64,000 bases of DNA from Megaustenia siamemsis (GCA_032433765.1 JAVIAB010000073.1:60113552-60177551); one strand, 5' to 3'; shown: positions 21,131 through 31,814, numbered from the stretch's first letter. Numbers and translations: made by a program. The notes: generated by a model not told the origin, from the sequence alone.

Positions 21131-21415
21131 GAATCATGGTGCTGTTTGTTCAGTGTAGATACGTGGTTCTGTTGGTAGAGTGTAGATGCATGTTTATTTA
21201 GTGTAGATACATGGTTCTGTTGGTAGAGTGTAGATGCATGGTGCTGTTTGTTTAGTGTAGATACATGGTTCTGTTGGTAGAGTGTAGATGCATGGTGCTG
21301 TTTGTTAAGTGTAGATACATGGTTCTGTTGGTAGAGTGTAGATGCATGGTGCTGTTTGTTTAGTGTAGATACATGGTTCTGTTGGTAGAGTGTAGATGCA
21401 TGGTGCTGTTTGTAT
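21131..21415. repeat. 54-bp dimeric satellite derived from the 27-bp unit
   Basis: Two diverged 27-bp halves alternate: one with ACATGGTTCTGTTGGTAGAG, the other with GCATGGTGCTGTTTGTTTAG. About five dimers are present. The last one joins SINE sequence directly. Confidence 0.9.
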
Positions 21416-21740
21416 GGAGAATATGGTGTCAGTGACCTCCCCTGTCTTGCTAGGCGTATGGGAGAATATGGTGTCAGTGACTTCCCCTTTCTTGCTAGGC
21501 ATATGGAGAATATGGTGTCAGTGACCATATTTTTCTATCACCACGACACATTTTTCTGTGATATGGTCGGTATCACGCCAGACCGCCTTTACGTCCCAGA
21601 AAAATCACTGGTACTTATTGTTAGAGGCTGGGTGAACCCTGAAACCTTGTCGGTCCGAAAATAATTAGCCCCTTCTAAGGAATCACATCCGGACCTTTCT
21701 GATCAGAAAGCGAGTACACTAACCACTCAACCACAGCGGT
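21416..21740 (-). mobile_element. Degenerate tRNA-derived SINE with triplicated end
   Basis: The sequence follows the minus strand of the SINE at 31571-31814: GGTGTCAGTGACC, then GATATGGTCGGTATCACGCC, then GGCTGGGTGAACCC. It then ends in an A-box remnant near CACTAACCACTCAACCACAG. The tail-side piece with ATATGGTGTCAGTGAC is present three times in tandem (21419-21530). Divergence is high, so this is an old copy. Confidence 0.7.
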
Positions 21741-21851
21741 CCCTGAGTCAAGTAGGAACGCTTCAATTGACAGCATCAGTAACACTCAACTAATTGAATC
21801 ATTCGCAAACATGGGAAGCTTATTTATCAGATACCTGCAATAGGACGGGAG

Positions 21852-22110
21852 CCGCGATAGCTCAGTGGTTAGTGAACTGGACTACCACGGACAAGGGGTA
21901 GGGTTCGATCGCAATCGACGGCCTCCGGGTTCACCCAGCCTTAAATGGGTACCGGATTTTTTTTCTGGGAAAGTAAAGCAGCACGGGCGTAATACTGACC
22001 ACATTACCCCAAAAAATATTGTGCTGAAGGTCTGTAAAATATAGGGTCACTAACACCATATTTCCCTATACGCCACTTGGCGTGACGGGGGTACTTTACT
22101 TTACTTTACT
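21852..22110 (+). mobile_element. tRNA-derived SINE, full length
   Basis: Its pol III A-box TAGCTCAGTGG (21858-21868) and B-box GGTTCGATCGC (21902-21912) mark a tRNA-derived head. A conserved central part follows (GGGTTCACCCAGCC, AAATGGGTACCGG), and it ends in a TTTAC-type repeat tail. A 15-bp target duplication GCAATAGGACGNGAG flanks it (21837-21851 and 22111-22125, one mismatch). The element encodes nothing and depends on a LINE for movement. Confidence 0.9.
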
Positions 22111-22125
22111 GCAATAGGACGTGAG

Positions 22126-22785
22126 CAGCTTTCATCATTTGCTTATGATGAGGTACATGGGATATCTTATATGTTGTCGTACATTTTTGCAATGGTTATG
22201 TTTCTCTTTTTTTATGTCTGTAAAAAAAAAAACATAAATCAGAGCTCCAGCAAATAAAGACAAATTTTGAAGACATGAGCATTTCATAGAACAAACACGC
22301 CATTGGATCAACATGTGGCCAATTATGTAAATTTTGTTGAGTGAAGTTCAATACCTGATCATCTGTATCATTTACACTCTATTCGTTCCTTATTCTCCAT
22401 TCTCCTCCCATCTAAAAAAAAGTGTGTTTATTATTATTTTCATTTATGATAAATGATGTGCATATTTATGATGATCAATTAACCCCATTTTAGGAAGTTA
22501 AATATAGTTTGTCGAGGCACGCAATGACGATGAACTTCCGAATTTTCCATTCACTCTTAACAAACGATGTCAACGAATCCACAAAACTAGGATTAATGGG
22601 TGTGTACCTTAAGGGCACAACGCCTGCTATAAAAAGCTCAGGGATTTTTAGCTTGACTTAGTAGGCGTGTCGAGGTCGTTGACTTATGCTCTTTGCTGTA
22701 AATAACTGAAATAGTTTCTGAAATAAAACTTGAAGGACATTGATCTCAAATGACTTCTTCATAAGTTGTAAGAAAAATAAGTTGT
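22126..22785. other. Non-repeated AT-rich spacer
   Basis: No gene is recognised in more than 600 bp. The last 100 bp grade into the 39-bp satellite. Confidence 0.5.
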
Positions 22786-23346
22786 AAGTTCTAAGCAAAT
22801 TAGACATGAAACAATAAATGACTAAACAGTTCTCCAAATTAGTCATGAAACAATAAATGATGAAACACTTCTCCAAATTAGTCATGAAACAATAAATGAT
22901 GAATCACCTCTCCAAATTAGAAATGAAACAATAAATGATGAAACACTTCTCCAAATTAGTCATGAAACAATAAATGACTAAACAGTTCTCCAAATTAGTC
23001 ATGAAACAATAAATGACTAAACAGTTCTCCAAATTAGTCATGAAACAATAAATGATGAATCACCTCTCCAAATTAGTAATGAAACAATAAATGATCAAAC
23101 ACTTCTCCAAATTAGTCATGAAAGAATAAATGATGAAACACTTCTCCAAATTAGTCATTAAACAATAAATGACTAAACAGTTCTCCAAATTAGTCATGAA
23201 ACAATAAATGACTAAACAGTTCTCCAAATTAGTAATGAAACAATAAATGATGAAACACTTCTCCAAATTAGTCATGAAACAATAAATGACTAAACAGTTC
23301 TCCAAATTAGTCATGAAACAATAAATGATGAATCACCTCTCCAAAT
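22786..23346. repeat. 39-bp satellite, first block (about 14 copies)
   Basis: The unit combines CTCCAAATTAGTCATGAAAC and AATAAATGATGAAACACTT, with ATGACTAAACAGTT as the alternative ending. The unit is 13 codons long, so minus-strand frames with a 13-residue repeat arise. Confidence 0.95.
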
Positions 23347-23564
23347 CAAGGGGTAGGGTTCGATCCCAACCGACGGCTTCCGGGTTCACCCAGCCTTAAA
23401 TGGGTACTGGATTTTTTTTTGGGACAGTAAAGCAGCACGGGCGTAATACCGACCACATTACCCCAAAAATTATGTGCTGAAGGTCTGTAAAATATAGGGT
23501 CACTAACACCATATTTCCCTATACGCCACTTGACGTGACGGGGGTACTTTACTTTACTTTTACA
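23347..23564 (+). mobile_element. SINE, 5'-truncated, inserted in the 39-bp satellite
   Basis: It starts just before the B-box (AAGGGGTAGGGTTCGATCCC) and then matches the full-length SINE to its TTTAC tail. A 9-bp direct repeat TCTCCAAAT flanks it (23338-23346 and 23565-23573). Loss of the 5' end, including the A-box, is typical of incomplete target-primed reverse transcription. Confidence 0.85.
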
Positions 23565-23815
23565 TCTCCAAATTAGTCATGAAACAATAAATGATGAAAC
23601 ACTTCTCCAAATTAGTAATGAAATAATAAATGATGAAACACTTCTCCAAATTAGTAATGAAATAATAAATGATGAAACACTTCTCCAAATTAGTCATGAA
23701 ACAAAAAATGATGGAACACTTCAACAAATTAGTCATGAAACAATACATGACCACAGAGTTCTCCAAATAAGTCATGAAACAATAAATGATGAAACAGTTT
23801 CCAAATAAGTTGAAC
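23565..23815. repeat. 39-bp satellite, second block (about 6 copies)
   Basis: Continues the array interrupted by the SINE. It carries the same unit and decays to the right. Confidence 0.9.
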
Positions 23816-24027
23816 GGAGTTTCAAACTCCTGTAGGTTCAAATTAGCTTATTCTCTATCGGGGTTGGATTACAAACTCTGACTCGAACCTTTCCCCACAA
23901 CTGTACTGGACACGTGACCTTTTTTCTCCAGCCCCCAAGGCAAGCCTATAGCTCGACCCCAGAAATGAGATGAAAGCATAAACTATCATCAAGATGCGAG
24001 AAGAAAGTGAATAGTTCATGTAAGACG
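23816..24027. other. Non-repeated spacer
   Basis: Unassigned, with no gene or clear transposon. Confidence 0.4.
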
Positions 24028-24320
24028 TCAAGATTTGGTAAACGAAACAATAACTGATGAAACACGTCTAGATTTGACAAAAGAAACAATAAATGATGAA
24101 CACGTCATGATTTGATAAACGAAACAATAAATGATGAACACGTCACGATTTGATAAACGAAACAATAAATGATGAACACGTCACGATTTGATAAACGAAA
24201 CAATAAATGATGAACACGTCACGATTTGACAAACGAAACAATAAATGATGAACACGTCACGATTTGATAAACGAAACAATAAATGATGAAACACGTAAGA
24301 CGTAAACAGACGAAACAATA
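24028..24320. repeat. 38-bp satellite, about 8 copies, related to the 39-bp unit
   Basis: The unit contains ATTTGATAAACGAAACAATA and AATGATGAACACGTCACG. AACAATAAATGATGAA is shared with the 39-bp unit, so both come from one ancestor although the other half differs. Confidence 0.9.
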
Positions 24321-24432
24321 AATAACAAAGGTAGGAGGGAAGATAAGACCTCCACGGACTAATCATTTATTTAAACACCAATACGAACACGCGATTATAT
24401 AGTAAATATGATAGCCCATCTTTGTATTTTAT
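24321..24432. other. Short spacer
   Basis: Nothing recognised. Confidence 0.4.
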
Positions 24433-25015
24433 ATGCACTTTCAATGTGTCTATTCCTCACATGGTTTTAAAACCACAATTATTTCGTGTTATAACTTCTC
24501 AACATTCATGTATGGTGCAGAGACATGGACATTAGATAATAAACAAAACAGAAAACTGAAGCCTTTGAAATGTGGGTTTATTGAAGATTATGAAGAATTG
24601 GATGGAAAGAGAAGAAAACAATCGATGAAGTCTTAAAACTAAAAATAAAAAGAGAACTACGAAACAGAATTCAAACAAGGCAAATTAGATTGTTGGGGGC
24701 TTGTTAAAAGACACAGCACTCTACTGAAAGTAATCTTGGAAGGGAAAATACAAGGTAAATGAGGCAGAGGCAGACCAAGACTAACATGGACGAGTAGTAT
24801 CAAATGGATGTCAATCTATGATAACCTACACTATCAAAGCAAGAGACAGAGGCAGACCAAGACTAAGATGGACGAGTAGTATCAACAAATGGATGTCAGT
24901 CTATGATAACCTACACTATCAAAACAAAAGACAGAGCGGTTTGGTGCAACATGGTAGCCAACCTGCGATGCGGGGTCGGCACGCAACAAAGACGATGATT
25001 ATTTCGTCTCTTTTT
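24433..25015 (+). pseudogene. RTE-B LINE C-terminal fossil with internal duplication
   Basis: FMYGAETWTLDNK is followed by the degraded AFEMW-YRR-GR, then a VLKLKIKREL region and GKxGRGRPRLTWTSS. Frame shifts separate the pieces, and the RT core is absent. The last part is duplicated: a segment starting GGCAGACCAAGA at 24769 recurs at 24851, including the TCTATGATAACCTACACTAT stretch. The (GAT)n tail is reduced to GACGATGATTATT. Confidence 0.7.
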
Positions 25016-25262
25016 TAAAAAAAAAACCTATACAACATATGTTACATATATCACATATTATGTGTGTATTTACTTAGCAGCGTTAGATGTCTCCGACCAT
25101 CGTTAATATTTCGTCTGAATTTTTTTCCTATTTATTTGTGTCCCAGTTTAAGGCTTTTGGTTAATACGTGCTTTTGTTGTTGTTGTTTTGGTTCAATGTT
25201 ATCTTGTTCGCAAAACTGAAGCGTCCTGATTATTGTCTTTTATTATATAGAATCCATCTATT
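25016..25262. other. Non-repeated AT-rich spacer
   Basis: Contains short A and GTT runs. No gene seen. Confidence 0.4.
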
Positions 25263-25605
25263 TGAATACCAAAAGAAACCATAAGAAAAATGGTAGGAAC
25301 AAAACCCTGCCAAGAATATATAGAACAACAACACCTTAAATGATTTAGCCACCTGGTCAGAATGAACCCTTACCAATCACCATCAAGGGCGTTCTTCTCA
25401 AGAATGCATGGGAAAAGACCAAGAGGAAGACCCAGAAGAAGATGGATAGATGCAGTGACAGAGACATGTAACAACAAAGGAAAATCCCTAATTCAGACAG
25501 TTCGAGCAGCTCAAGAACAACAAATAATGACCTCGACACCTTTTCGGTATCAGTGAGAAAGAGAAAAGAAGAAAGAAGATCCAGCTATGTTACGGCCATA
25601 TGCGG
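25263..25605 (+). pseudogene. RTE-C LINE C-terminal and 3' end fragment
   Basis: The plus strand reads ...CQEYIEQQ..., then HLVRMNPYQSPSRAFFSRMH, then GKRPRGRPRRRWIDAVTE and RAAQEQQ. This closely matches the C-terminus of the longer copy on the minus strand at 26576-26947. The 3' part (GACACCTTTT, GAGAAAAGAAGAAAG) is also shared. One stop lies upstream (LK-stop-FSHL). It is a 3' remnant only. Confidence 0.75.
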
Positions 25606-25956
25606 CTTTCATGTTTATTTCAATATAATAATATATATGTATAATGATGTAAACCACAGCAAGAACATCTCATGATCTCTCGACGTTGTATAGTAGAGCA
25701 AGGGATAGACCAGAGCGCATTATAACAGTGGAAGAGAAGAACAGATGAAGGAGTAAGAGATGAGCTGTTAGCTGCCTGTAAACCTACCCTCAGCTGAAGC
25801 GACAGGCAAAGGTGAAGATCCATTTCGGCCAGAACATGATCATGATCATAAATGATGATAATTGATGAGGTCAGTTGGAGTTACCGCCATTATCTTGAGG
25901 ATTAGATTGTTATTAACACACGCAACGACTAAAGAAAGAAAGACCGACAGACGGAA
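25606..25956. other. Unassigned, possibly decayed LINE sequence
   Basis: Short readable pieces did not match any family in this window. Confidence 0.3.
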
Positions 25957-26065
<109 letters not shown>

Positions 26066-26159
26066 CGACCAAGTTGCAGATAAAGAGCGTGGTGTTAATG
26101 TGTATAATAGATCTTTGTCACAGTATTTGTTTCAACATTGTGTCGATATTAGGTCAGTG

Positions 26160-26285
26160 CCTACTTCTTTCCATGGAAAATTATTGTATCCATTTCAGGC
26201 TGGGTGAACATTGATGCCGTCATCAGGTTTGAACTCGACCTCTTCACCTTACTAGCCCAGTTCACTAACCAGTAAGCAACCACAA
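26160..26285 (-). mobile_element. Degenerate SINE fragment
   Basis: The minus strand keeps the central SINE motif (GGCTGGGTGAAC as read on plus). The tRNA-derived head is present but degraded (CAGTTCACTAACCAGTAAGC on plus). It is more diverged than the copies at 21852 and 31571. Confidence 0.6.
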
Positions 26286-26289
26286 CTTC

Positions 26290-26489
26290 TATTAACATAC
26301 AAGTATGCTAATTTTATTGTGCGATATAAATAAAGTATAAAAGGAAACAAAATACGTCTTCATACTATGGGGGTCTAACGAAATGATATGATGAAGGATT
26401 GAAGCTGATTAAGAGATTCGGAACATAGGCTACATGACCAGTGCAGTCGTCCGTGGTATAAAAATGTATGTATTTGTTTCAACGAGATT
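26290..26489. other. Non-repeated spacer
   Basis: Nothing recognised. Confidence 0.4.
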
Positions 26490-26575
26490 CCACTTCCGTT
26501 TGCCTCGAAAGAAAAAAAATGTGTTCTTTTTTCTTTTCTCTTTTCACTGATAGCTAAAAGGTGTCGTGGTTTATT

Positions 26576-27979
26576 TCATTGTCGTTCTTGAGCTGCTCGT
26601 ACTGTCTGAATTAGTGACTTTCCTTTGTTGTTACATGTCTCTGTCACTGCATCTATCCAACTTCTTCTGGGTCTTCCTCTTGGTTTTTTTCCATGCATTC
26701 TCGAGAAGAACGCCCTTGATGGTGATTGGTGAGGGTTCATTCTGACCAGGTGGCCAAACCATTTAAGTTGTTGTTGTTCTATATATTCTTGGCAATGTTT
26801 TGTTCCTACTATTTTTCTTATGGTTTCATTTGGTAGTCTATCTCTTCTTGTGTTGTTTGTTACTTTTCTCAAGCATCGCATCTCACATGTATTGATCTTT
26901 CTTAAATGTGATTTAGAAAGGGTCCATGTTTGACTTTCATAGCACAAAGTTGGTATGAAAATGCTATTTATTATTTGTTGTTAGCTGGCATAGAAATGTT
27001 TGGATGTCTTAGCAATGGTGAAAGCTGGTATGTGACAGCATTTGCTTTTTGTATTCTCATGTCAATTTCTCTGTCTAGCTTTCCATCTTCTGTGAACATT
27101 GTGCCTAAATACTTGAATTCCTCTACTTGTTTTATTTCTTTATCTTTGATCTTAATGGTTAATGGGTGTCTTAATTTGCTTATTCTTATAGCCTCTGTTT
27201 TTGTTGTGTTAATTTCATTCTGTAGTTTGTGCAACTTTTATCTAGAGATGTTAAATGCTGCTGTAGCAGGTTTTCATCCTCATATATTAGGCATTGGTCA
27301 TCTGCGAAGAGTAGCTCATTGATGTTGGAGTTTTCTACCTCTGTGTTATTATTTGATTTTTCCTTATTGTTGGTTGTTTCCTGATTTATTTTGTCCATAT
27401 ATATGATGAAGATGAGTGGTGAGAGGACACATCCTTGTCTTACTCCTGTTGTAACCTGAAACCATTCTGACAGACCTTCCGATGTTCTGACGGCCCTTTG
27501 ACTGTTTTTATATAATGCCATTATATTATCTAGTAGTTGTCCTGCTACACCGTAGGTTTCAAGAGTTTGCCAAAAGTGTGTTCCTGTCCACACGATGAAA
27601 CGCTTTTTCCTGATCTATAAACACTATATTTAGGTTTCTGTCATATTCTATTGTTTTTTCACATAGTTGTCTCAATGTAAATATAGCATCAGTACAGCTT
27701 TTGCCTTTTCTGAATCCGAATTGATTATTACTTAATTGAGGTTCTATTATGTATCTTACTCTCCTCTCTAATATTTTAGCAAACATTTTACCAACTTGAC
27801 TCAATAGGGATATTCCTCTGTACATTTCACACTCCCTTTTACTTCCTTTATTCTTCCAAAATGGGACAATGATAGCTTTTTGCCAATCGTCTGGGACTTT
27901 TCTTTCTTCCCAAGCCATATTGAATATGATATTAAGCCAATCTATAGCTGTTTCCTTACAGGCTAGTAGCATTTCTGTT
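26576..27979 (-). pseudogene. RT core and C-terminal domain of RTE-C
   Basis: After the nested element the protein resumes with LTEMLLACKETAIDWLN. RT motifs: FIDQEKAFHRV (motif A, the first Asp kept, AFDRV changed to AFHRV), GVRQGCVLSPLIF (motif B) and FADD (motif C). Frames change near 27580, 27210 and 26960. The C-terminal region reads KWFGHLVRMNPHQSPSRAFF, then GKKPRGRPRR and WIDAVTETC. Three or more frame breaks make it non-functional. Confidence 0.8.
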
Positions 27980-28402
27980 AGCAGCAATACTAACAAAAGA
28001 AGAAAAAAGTGGTATGGTGACACCTTTACGTGGTAATGGACGAAAAAAAAGTCGACGTTTCGGCCAAGTAGGCCTTCATCTGGACGAACAACAAACACAC
28101 AAAAAATATATAAGGATATATTAACAAATCTAACAACATGGCGATAATATGCTAGATACTCAAGAGAGGAAAATAAAAAAAAGAGGTCACTTCCCTGTGT
28201 TCCTGAGCGTGGTCAGTCTTCGAATGAACTAAATTGATACATAACAAATCTAACTACATGGCGATAATATGCTAGATAAACAAGGTAAAGCTGTCACCAT
28301 ACCACTTTTTTATTCTTTTTTTTTTAGTATTGCTATTATCGTCAGCTTTACAGCAGCTTCGCGTCTCTACGCATCTTGGTGCATCTTGATGCCTTTACCT
28401 CT
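27980..28402 (-). mobile_element. Nested ~420-bp non-autonomous element with hammerhead-like motif
   Basis: It splits the RTE-C ORF. AGCATTTCTGTT (27968-27979) and AGAATTTCTGTT (28403-28414) flank it like a 12-bp target duplication with one mismatch. Inside, two ~45-bp inverted segments (27983-28027 and 28290-28334) share AGCAATACTA and GTGGTATGGTGACA. A direct repeat with 120-bp offset (AACAAATCTAAC...CATGGCGATAATATGCTAGA at 28123 and 28243) is also present. A hammerhead-like core is on the minus strand. These traits fit a Penelope-like terminal repeat or a derived short element. No ORF is present. Confidence 0.6.
28051..28085 (-). ncRNA. Hammerhead-ribozyme-like core (one conserved base changed)
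   Basis: The minus strand reads CAGATGA, then stem II GGCC-TACTT-GGCC, then GAAAC and GTCGAC. The hammerhead core consensus is CTGANGA, stem II, GAAA. All positions match except the second base (T to A), which normally would impair self-cleavage. The GAAACGTCG ending is usual in hammerheads of Penelope-like retroelements. Helices I and III are not obvious here. Confidence 0.5.
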
Positions 28403-29129
28403 AGAATTTCTGTTGTTATTCCATCTATACCAGCTGCTTTGTTCTTTTTATTCTGTTTCAATGCCCATTCTACTTCTACTTTAAGTATATTCGGTTCCTG
28501 ATCATCATACTGCCTATGTTTAAACTCTGTATTTCCGTTTGTATTTCCCTGATTTAATAGTTCCTTAAAGTATTCTCCCCATCTGATTATTATGTTTTTC
28601 CTGTTGCTGATTGGTCTACCGTTCTTGTCGTTTATTATAGTGGTTGGGTTATAATCATTATTTCTTACTCTCATTGCTTTTACACTTTTGAAAAATTCTC
28701 TGGGTTCTTCTCTACATGTTTTTGCTAATTCTTCACCAAATGCTTTCCATGAGTCTGCTTTTGTTTGTTCTAGGATCTTTTTGCTATCATTTCTGGCTTG
28801 TCTATAGTGATTGTAGTCTTCTGTTGTTTTTGTCTTCTGCCATGTTTTATACTTTTCTTTCTTGTGTTTCACTGCTGATTTAACTACTTCATTCCACCAT
28901 CTTGTAAGTTTCTTTCTGCTCTTTCCTATATTTTTCAGACCACATTTCTCTTGTGTTGACTCTATTAGACCTTCTTTAAACTGTTTCCATGCTTCCTCTA
29001 TGTTTGTAGGTTGTATTCGGGTTTGGTATTTGTTGGTTACGGATTCTTATATTTCTTTTTGTATGTTTACATTCTTTATTGCTTTTAGATCGATTCTTTG
29101 TACTTGAGGTCTTGCAATCTGTTGTTTCC
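28403..29129 (-). pseudogene. Linker and RT start of RTE-C
   Basis: A Lys-rich linker (MKHKKEKYKTWQKTKT...) precedes RNDYNPTTIINDKNGRPI and WGEYFKELLN. The RT entry motif KNKAAGIDGITTEI follows. Stops occur upstream between 28873 and 29129. The frame is cut by the nested element right after GITTEI. Confidence 0.75.
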
Positions 29130-29460
29130 TTACCCATTTTTTTTTTGCCATAGTAAAACAGGTTCATGGTCAGTATCTAATATTGCATTTGGTATAGATG
29201 CTGAGTCTGTTATGTCCCTCCTTCGATGTCTTCTAGTCAAAATAAAGTCGATTTGGGAGGCCTTGTCCGTGTAATTCCATTTAAAAATGTGTTGACTTTC
29301 TAAAATAGAACCTCTTCCTTTTCTTTCGTTTCTCATTAGCCGTTCAACGTCGTTCGTTGTCTTTTGCTCTTCTGTTGGCTTCTCCTACTGTTCTGCCTAG
29401 TCTTTCTAACATTCCACCAATCCACATTTTTCGTAGTCAACCTTTGGATTTGGTCTACAG
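29130..29460 (-). pseudogene. Endonuclease C-terminal part of RTE-C
   Basis: QIDFILTRRHRRRDITDS, then a DTDHEPVLL segment, is the end of an APE-type endonuclease. The Ser/Thr-Asp-His box near its C-terminus is the metal and catalytic site of this family, here T-D-H. The upstream frame (WIGGMLERLG..., GEANRRAKDN) needs a frame shift near 29340. The N-terminal half with the catalytic Asn and Glu is missing. Confidence 0.7.
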
Positions 29461-30629
29461 CTCACTGTCAATTTAAGCCCAACATTGACAAGTTACTCTG
29501 TCACTTTCACCACTGAATCACTTCACCTTCGTAACCTGACACCTTCTCACCCCTCAGGCTTGCATATATTTACTCTAACCTTTCTGACCTAGAAGAAATG
29601 AAAGCTTGCCGAAGATATGATCTCTTTAACACCGCTAGTTTTCAATGTCTCACTTTTTCTTACACGTCTCACTTGTATCATCGGAAGCTGACGCGCTGAA
29701 GCACAGCCGACGAGGTTATATGAAGATTTATAAAGCAAATAATATTGTGCTTTATCAGCAGGACGAGTAAACGTGCCGTGGGAATTTATATTTTTCTGAC
29801 GTTCACCAGACGAATTCTAAAGGAACGAATGGTTTTCTTTCTCGTCCTCCCTTAAAAGAATGGCGTAGATGCGTTGTATTATGGTTTGAAGTAGACCTGT
29901 GATATTTGCAGCTATGAGCTCGTCACATCCGTCGCAAGCATGATGTTTTTGGGCGCCGAGTTTCCTTCTCCTTCTTTAGTCTGTTGTTAGAGGCACCGCT
30001 ATGAGGCGAAGTATGACCTGGATAGTTACAGTTGACTGATCTTGATGCAAGCTGTCAGCTATGAGTTGCTGACAGCCTTCAGCCCAGCCCTGCCGCTGGC
30101 ATGCACCTTTCTACCCTCCCCTCCCCCACCCTTCCCCAACTCCCCATCATGATAGTTTATCATACTTCTAGTAACATGAATAGCGGAAAGAAACAGCGTG
30201 TATATGGTGATTGTACGATAACAACATAATGCCACTAGAGAGGAACAGATAAAATACTCACTCTACAGCTACAAGAGGCACTGTTTGTCCGTCACTGTTG
30301 ACCACGCTGTCGTCATTCATTCTTGAATGTTGCGAGACTTGTATGATTTCGGGATGGCTGTTCGATCCCTACACGCTTGACCAGGCTGGTTTGTTTCTGT
30401 CTAGAAAGATGGAGTAGGATCTTGATCAGTTCTGGTTCACTGTTTTTTTTTTTGTGCCGACAGTCAGTTATGAGTCCGTGACCGCTTTTCGTCGATGTAC
30501 TGCCAACACATTGACGTCTGTTACATAAATGTGGCTCAATGTAGCCTATCAACCTCCAAATTCCAGAAAGAGAACAAACTCTAACTAACAATAGCAACAC
30601 AACAAGAGAAGCATTGAGTTATTATTGAG
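29461..30629. other. Unassigned, no gene recognised
   Basis: About 1.2 kb between two LINE remnants. An open frame of 95 codons on the minus strand (30313-30600) has no recognisable domain. No satellite is seen. Confidence 0.4.
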
Positions 30630-31200
30630 TCATTGAGTTATTTGCGGGTCATCATCATTGCACTCCGAACATGTCCATAGGTGCTTAGATCCCCTCCTCA
30701 GCAATTCCCTCAGTGTCCAGCGACTGACGACTCCAGTTCTATGTTGGTTGATAAGTCTTCTTACACGGCCACTAAGTTTCTCATTTCTGGCTGTGCCCAT
30801 ATAAACTCCCATCTCTATCATCCGAAGAAGTGACGTGGATTTGTGTTTGTCGAAATCCTGTGCTCTTCCCACATCTCGGAGGGCATTGATGATGTCCGCC
30901 CGATCCATTGGTTGCCCGCCCTCAACGACAGCGCAGCTAACCAACCTGTCCGCTCTTTCATTTCCCCGTACTCCCGCATGTCCAGGGACAAAGACAAAAC
31001 TAACCTTACGTATTTTGGATTTCAGCAATGACTCTACCCATTGCATGCGTACAAAGCCCGCCTCCACCTTTTTTTTTTATCATGCTCATCGAATCACTCA
31101 ATATACAGGCGTGGGTGTAGTCTTGTGACTCTAAACATTTGAATGCCTTGGTCACTGCCATCACAAGAGAAGCCACAACATCAAGAAGGCAGTACAGTTA
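30630..31200 (-). pseudogene. I-type LINE fragment: RNase H domain and C-terminus
   Basis: The minus strand reads KAFKCLESQDYTHACILSDS (the Asp of the RNase H core), then after a poly(T) run a VEAGFVRMQWVESLL segment. The FVPGHAGVRGNERADRL motif follows, with the His and final Asp of the RNase H active site. The downstream end has RRLINQHRTG and a C-terminal LWTCSEC region with Cys. The poly(T) run at 31070-31079 shifts the frame. RNase H places it in the I group of LINEs, which remove RNA from the RNA-DNA hybrid. No RT is attached. Confidence 0.8.
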
Positions 31201-31570
31201 AATCTACTGAGAGCAAGTATCTTTCTAACCGCAATGGTTGTGAATCATGAACTAACACGCAGTCTACAATGAAGACAATCTGTTCTTTTGAAACAAAATG
31301 CTACCAAAAAATAATGTAGGATATCCTAGATAAAGAAAAATGGCAATGAAAAACATAAGGTTAAAAAGATGTTGCTATAAACAACATCTTCCAGTGTAAA
31401 ATAAAATATTACGGCCACTTTAAAATACACAGCGGGTTGGGGGAAAAAAAAAAAAACAATAATGGAAGGCATAGTTCCTGCATGACGAAGCAGGAACAGG
31501 CTAAAAAAAGGTGGTTTTTAGACACCAAAGTGTCATTGAATATGACAACCGAAGAAGTGGGAGCTGTCTG
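31201..31570 (+). pseudogene. RTE-type LINE C-terminal fossil, left part
   Basis: Several frames together resemble RTE C-termini: a KYYGHFKIHSGL segment, then a degraded basic region, then LNMTTEEVGAVC. A SINE interrupts at 31570, and the reading resumes after 31815 (GAVWLETNSFLRTV...). Stops are many. Confidence 0.5.
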
Positions 31571-31814
31571 TAAAAGTAGTAAAGTACCCCCGTCACGCCA
31601 AGTGGCGTATAGGGAAATATGGTGTTAGTGACCCTATATTTTACAGACCTTCAGCACATGATTTATGGGGCAATGTGGTCGGTATTACGCCCGTGCTGCT
31701 TTACTTTCCCAGAAAAAAATCCGGTACCCATTTAAGGCTGGGTGAACCCGGAAGCCGTCGGTTGGGATCGAACCCTACCCCTTGTCCGTGGTAGTCCAGT
31801 TCACTAACCACTGA
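31571..31814 (-). mobile_element. tRNA-derived SINE with perfect 12-bp target duplication
   Basis: GGGAGCTGTCTG is present at 31559-31570 and 31815-31826. Between them, the minus-strand sequence follows the SINE at 21852-22110, with the tail TTTAC side at the left. The B-box reads GGTTCGATCCC (minus). The first bases of the tRNA-derived head, including part of the A-box, are missing at the right. The perfect flanks suggest a fairly young insertion. Confidence 0.9.

Larger units (their letters stand above)
26490..29460 (-). mobile_element. RTE-C LINE, 5'-truncated, broken and carrying a nested element
   Basis: The minus strand, read from 29460 downward, gives the end of the endonuclease, a charged linker, the RT and the C-terminal domain, all in one orientation but in at least five frames. 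An unrelated ~420-bp element interrupts it at 27980-28402. The 3' end lies near 26500 in an A/G-rich stretch shared with the fragment at 25263-25605. Length without the insert is about 2.5 kb. A complete RTE ORF would need a few hundred more bases of endonuclease. Confidence 0.8.

Noticed and set aside
19889..21528. Overlapping 370-390 codon frames as repeat proteins
   Set aside because: Three phases of the same 27-bp satellite give equally long products. None has independent support.
27983..28334. MITE with ~45-bp terminal inverted repeats as the whole nested element
   Set aside because: The LINE reading frame is interrupted further right (to about 28402), and a 12-bp near-duplicate flanks the larger segment. 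The inverted repeats therefore appear internal. No convincing TA or other duplication sits at their ends.
30313..30600. Small host gene on the minus strand
   Set aside because: No domain, splice context or conservation is visible. The frame length is within chance in this region.
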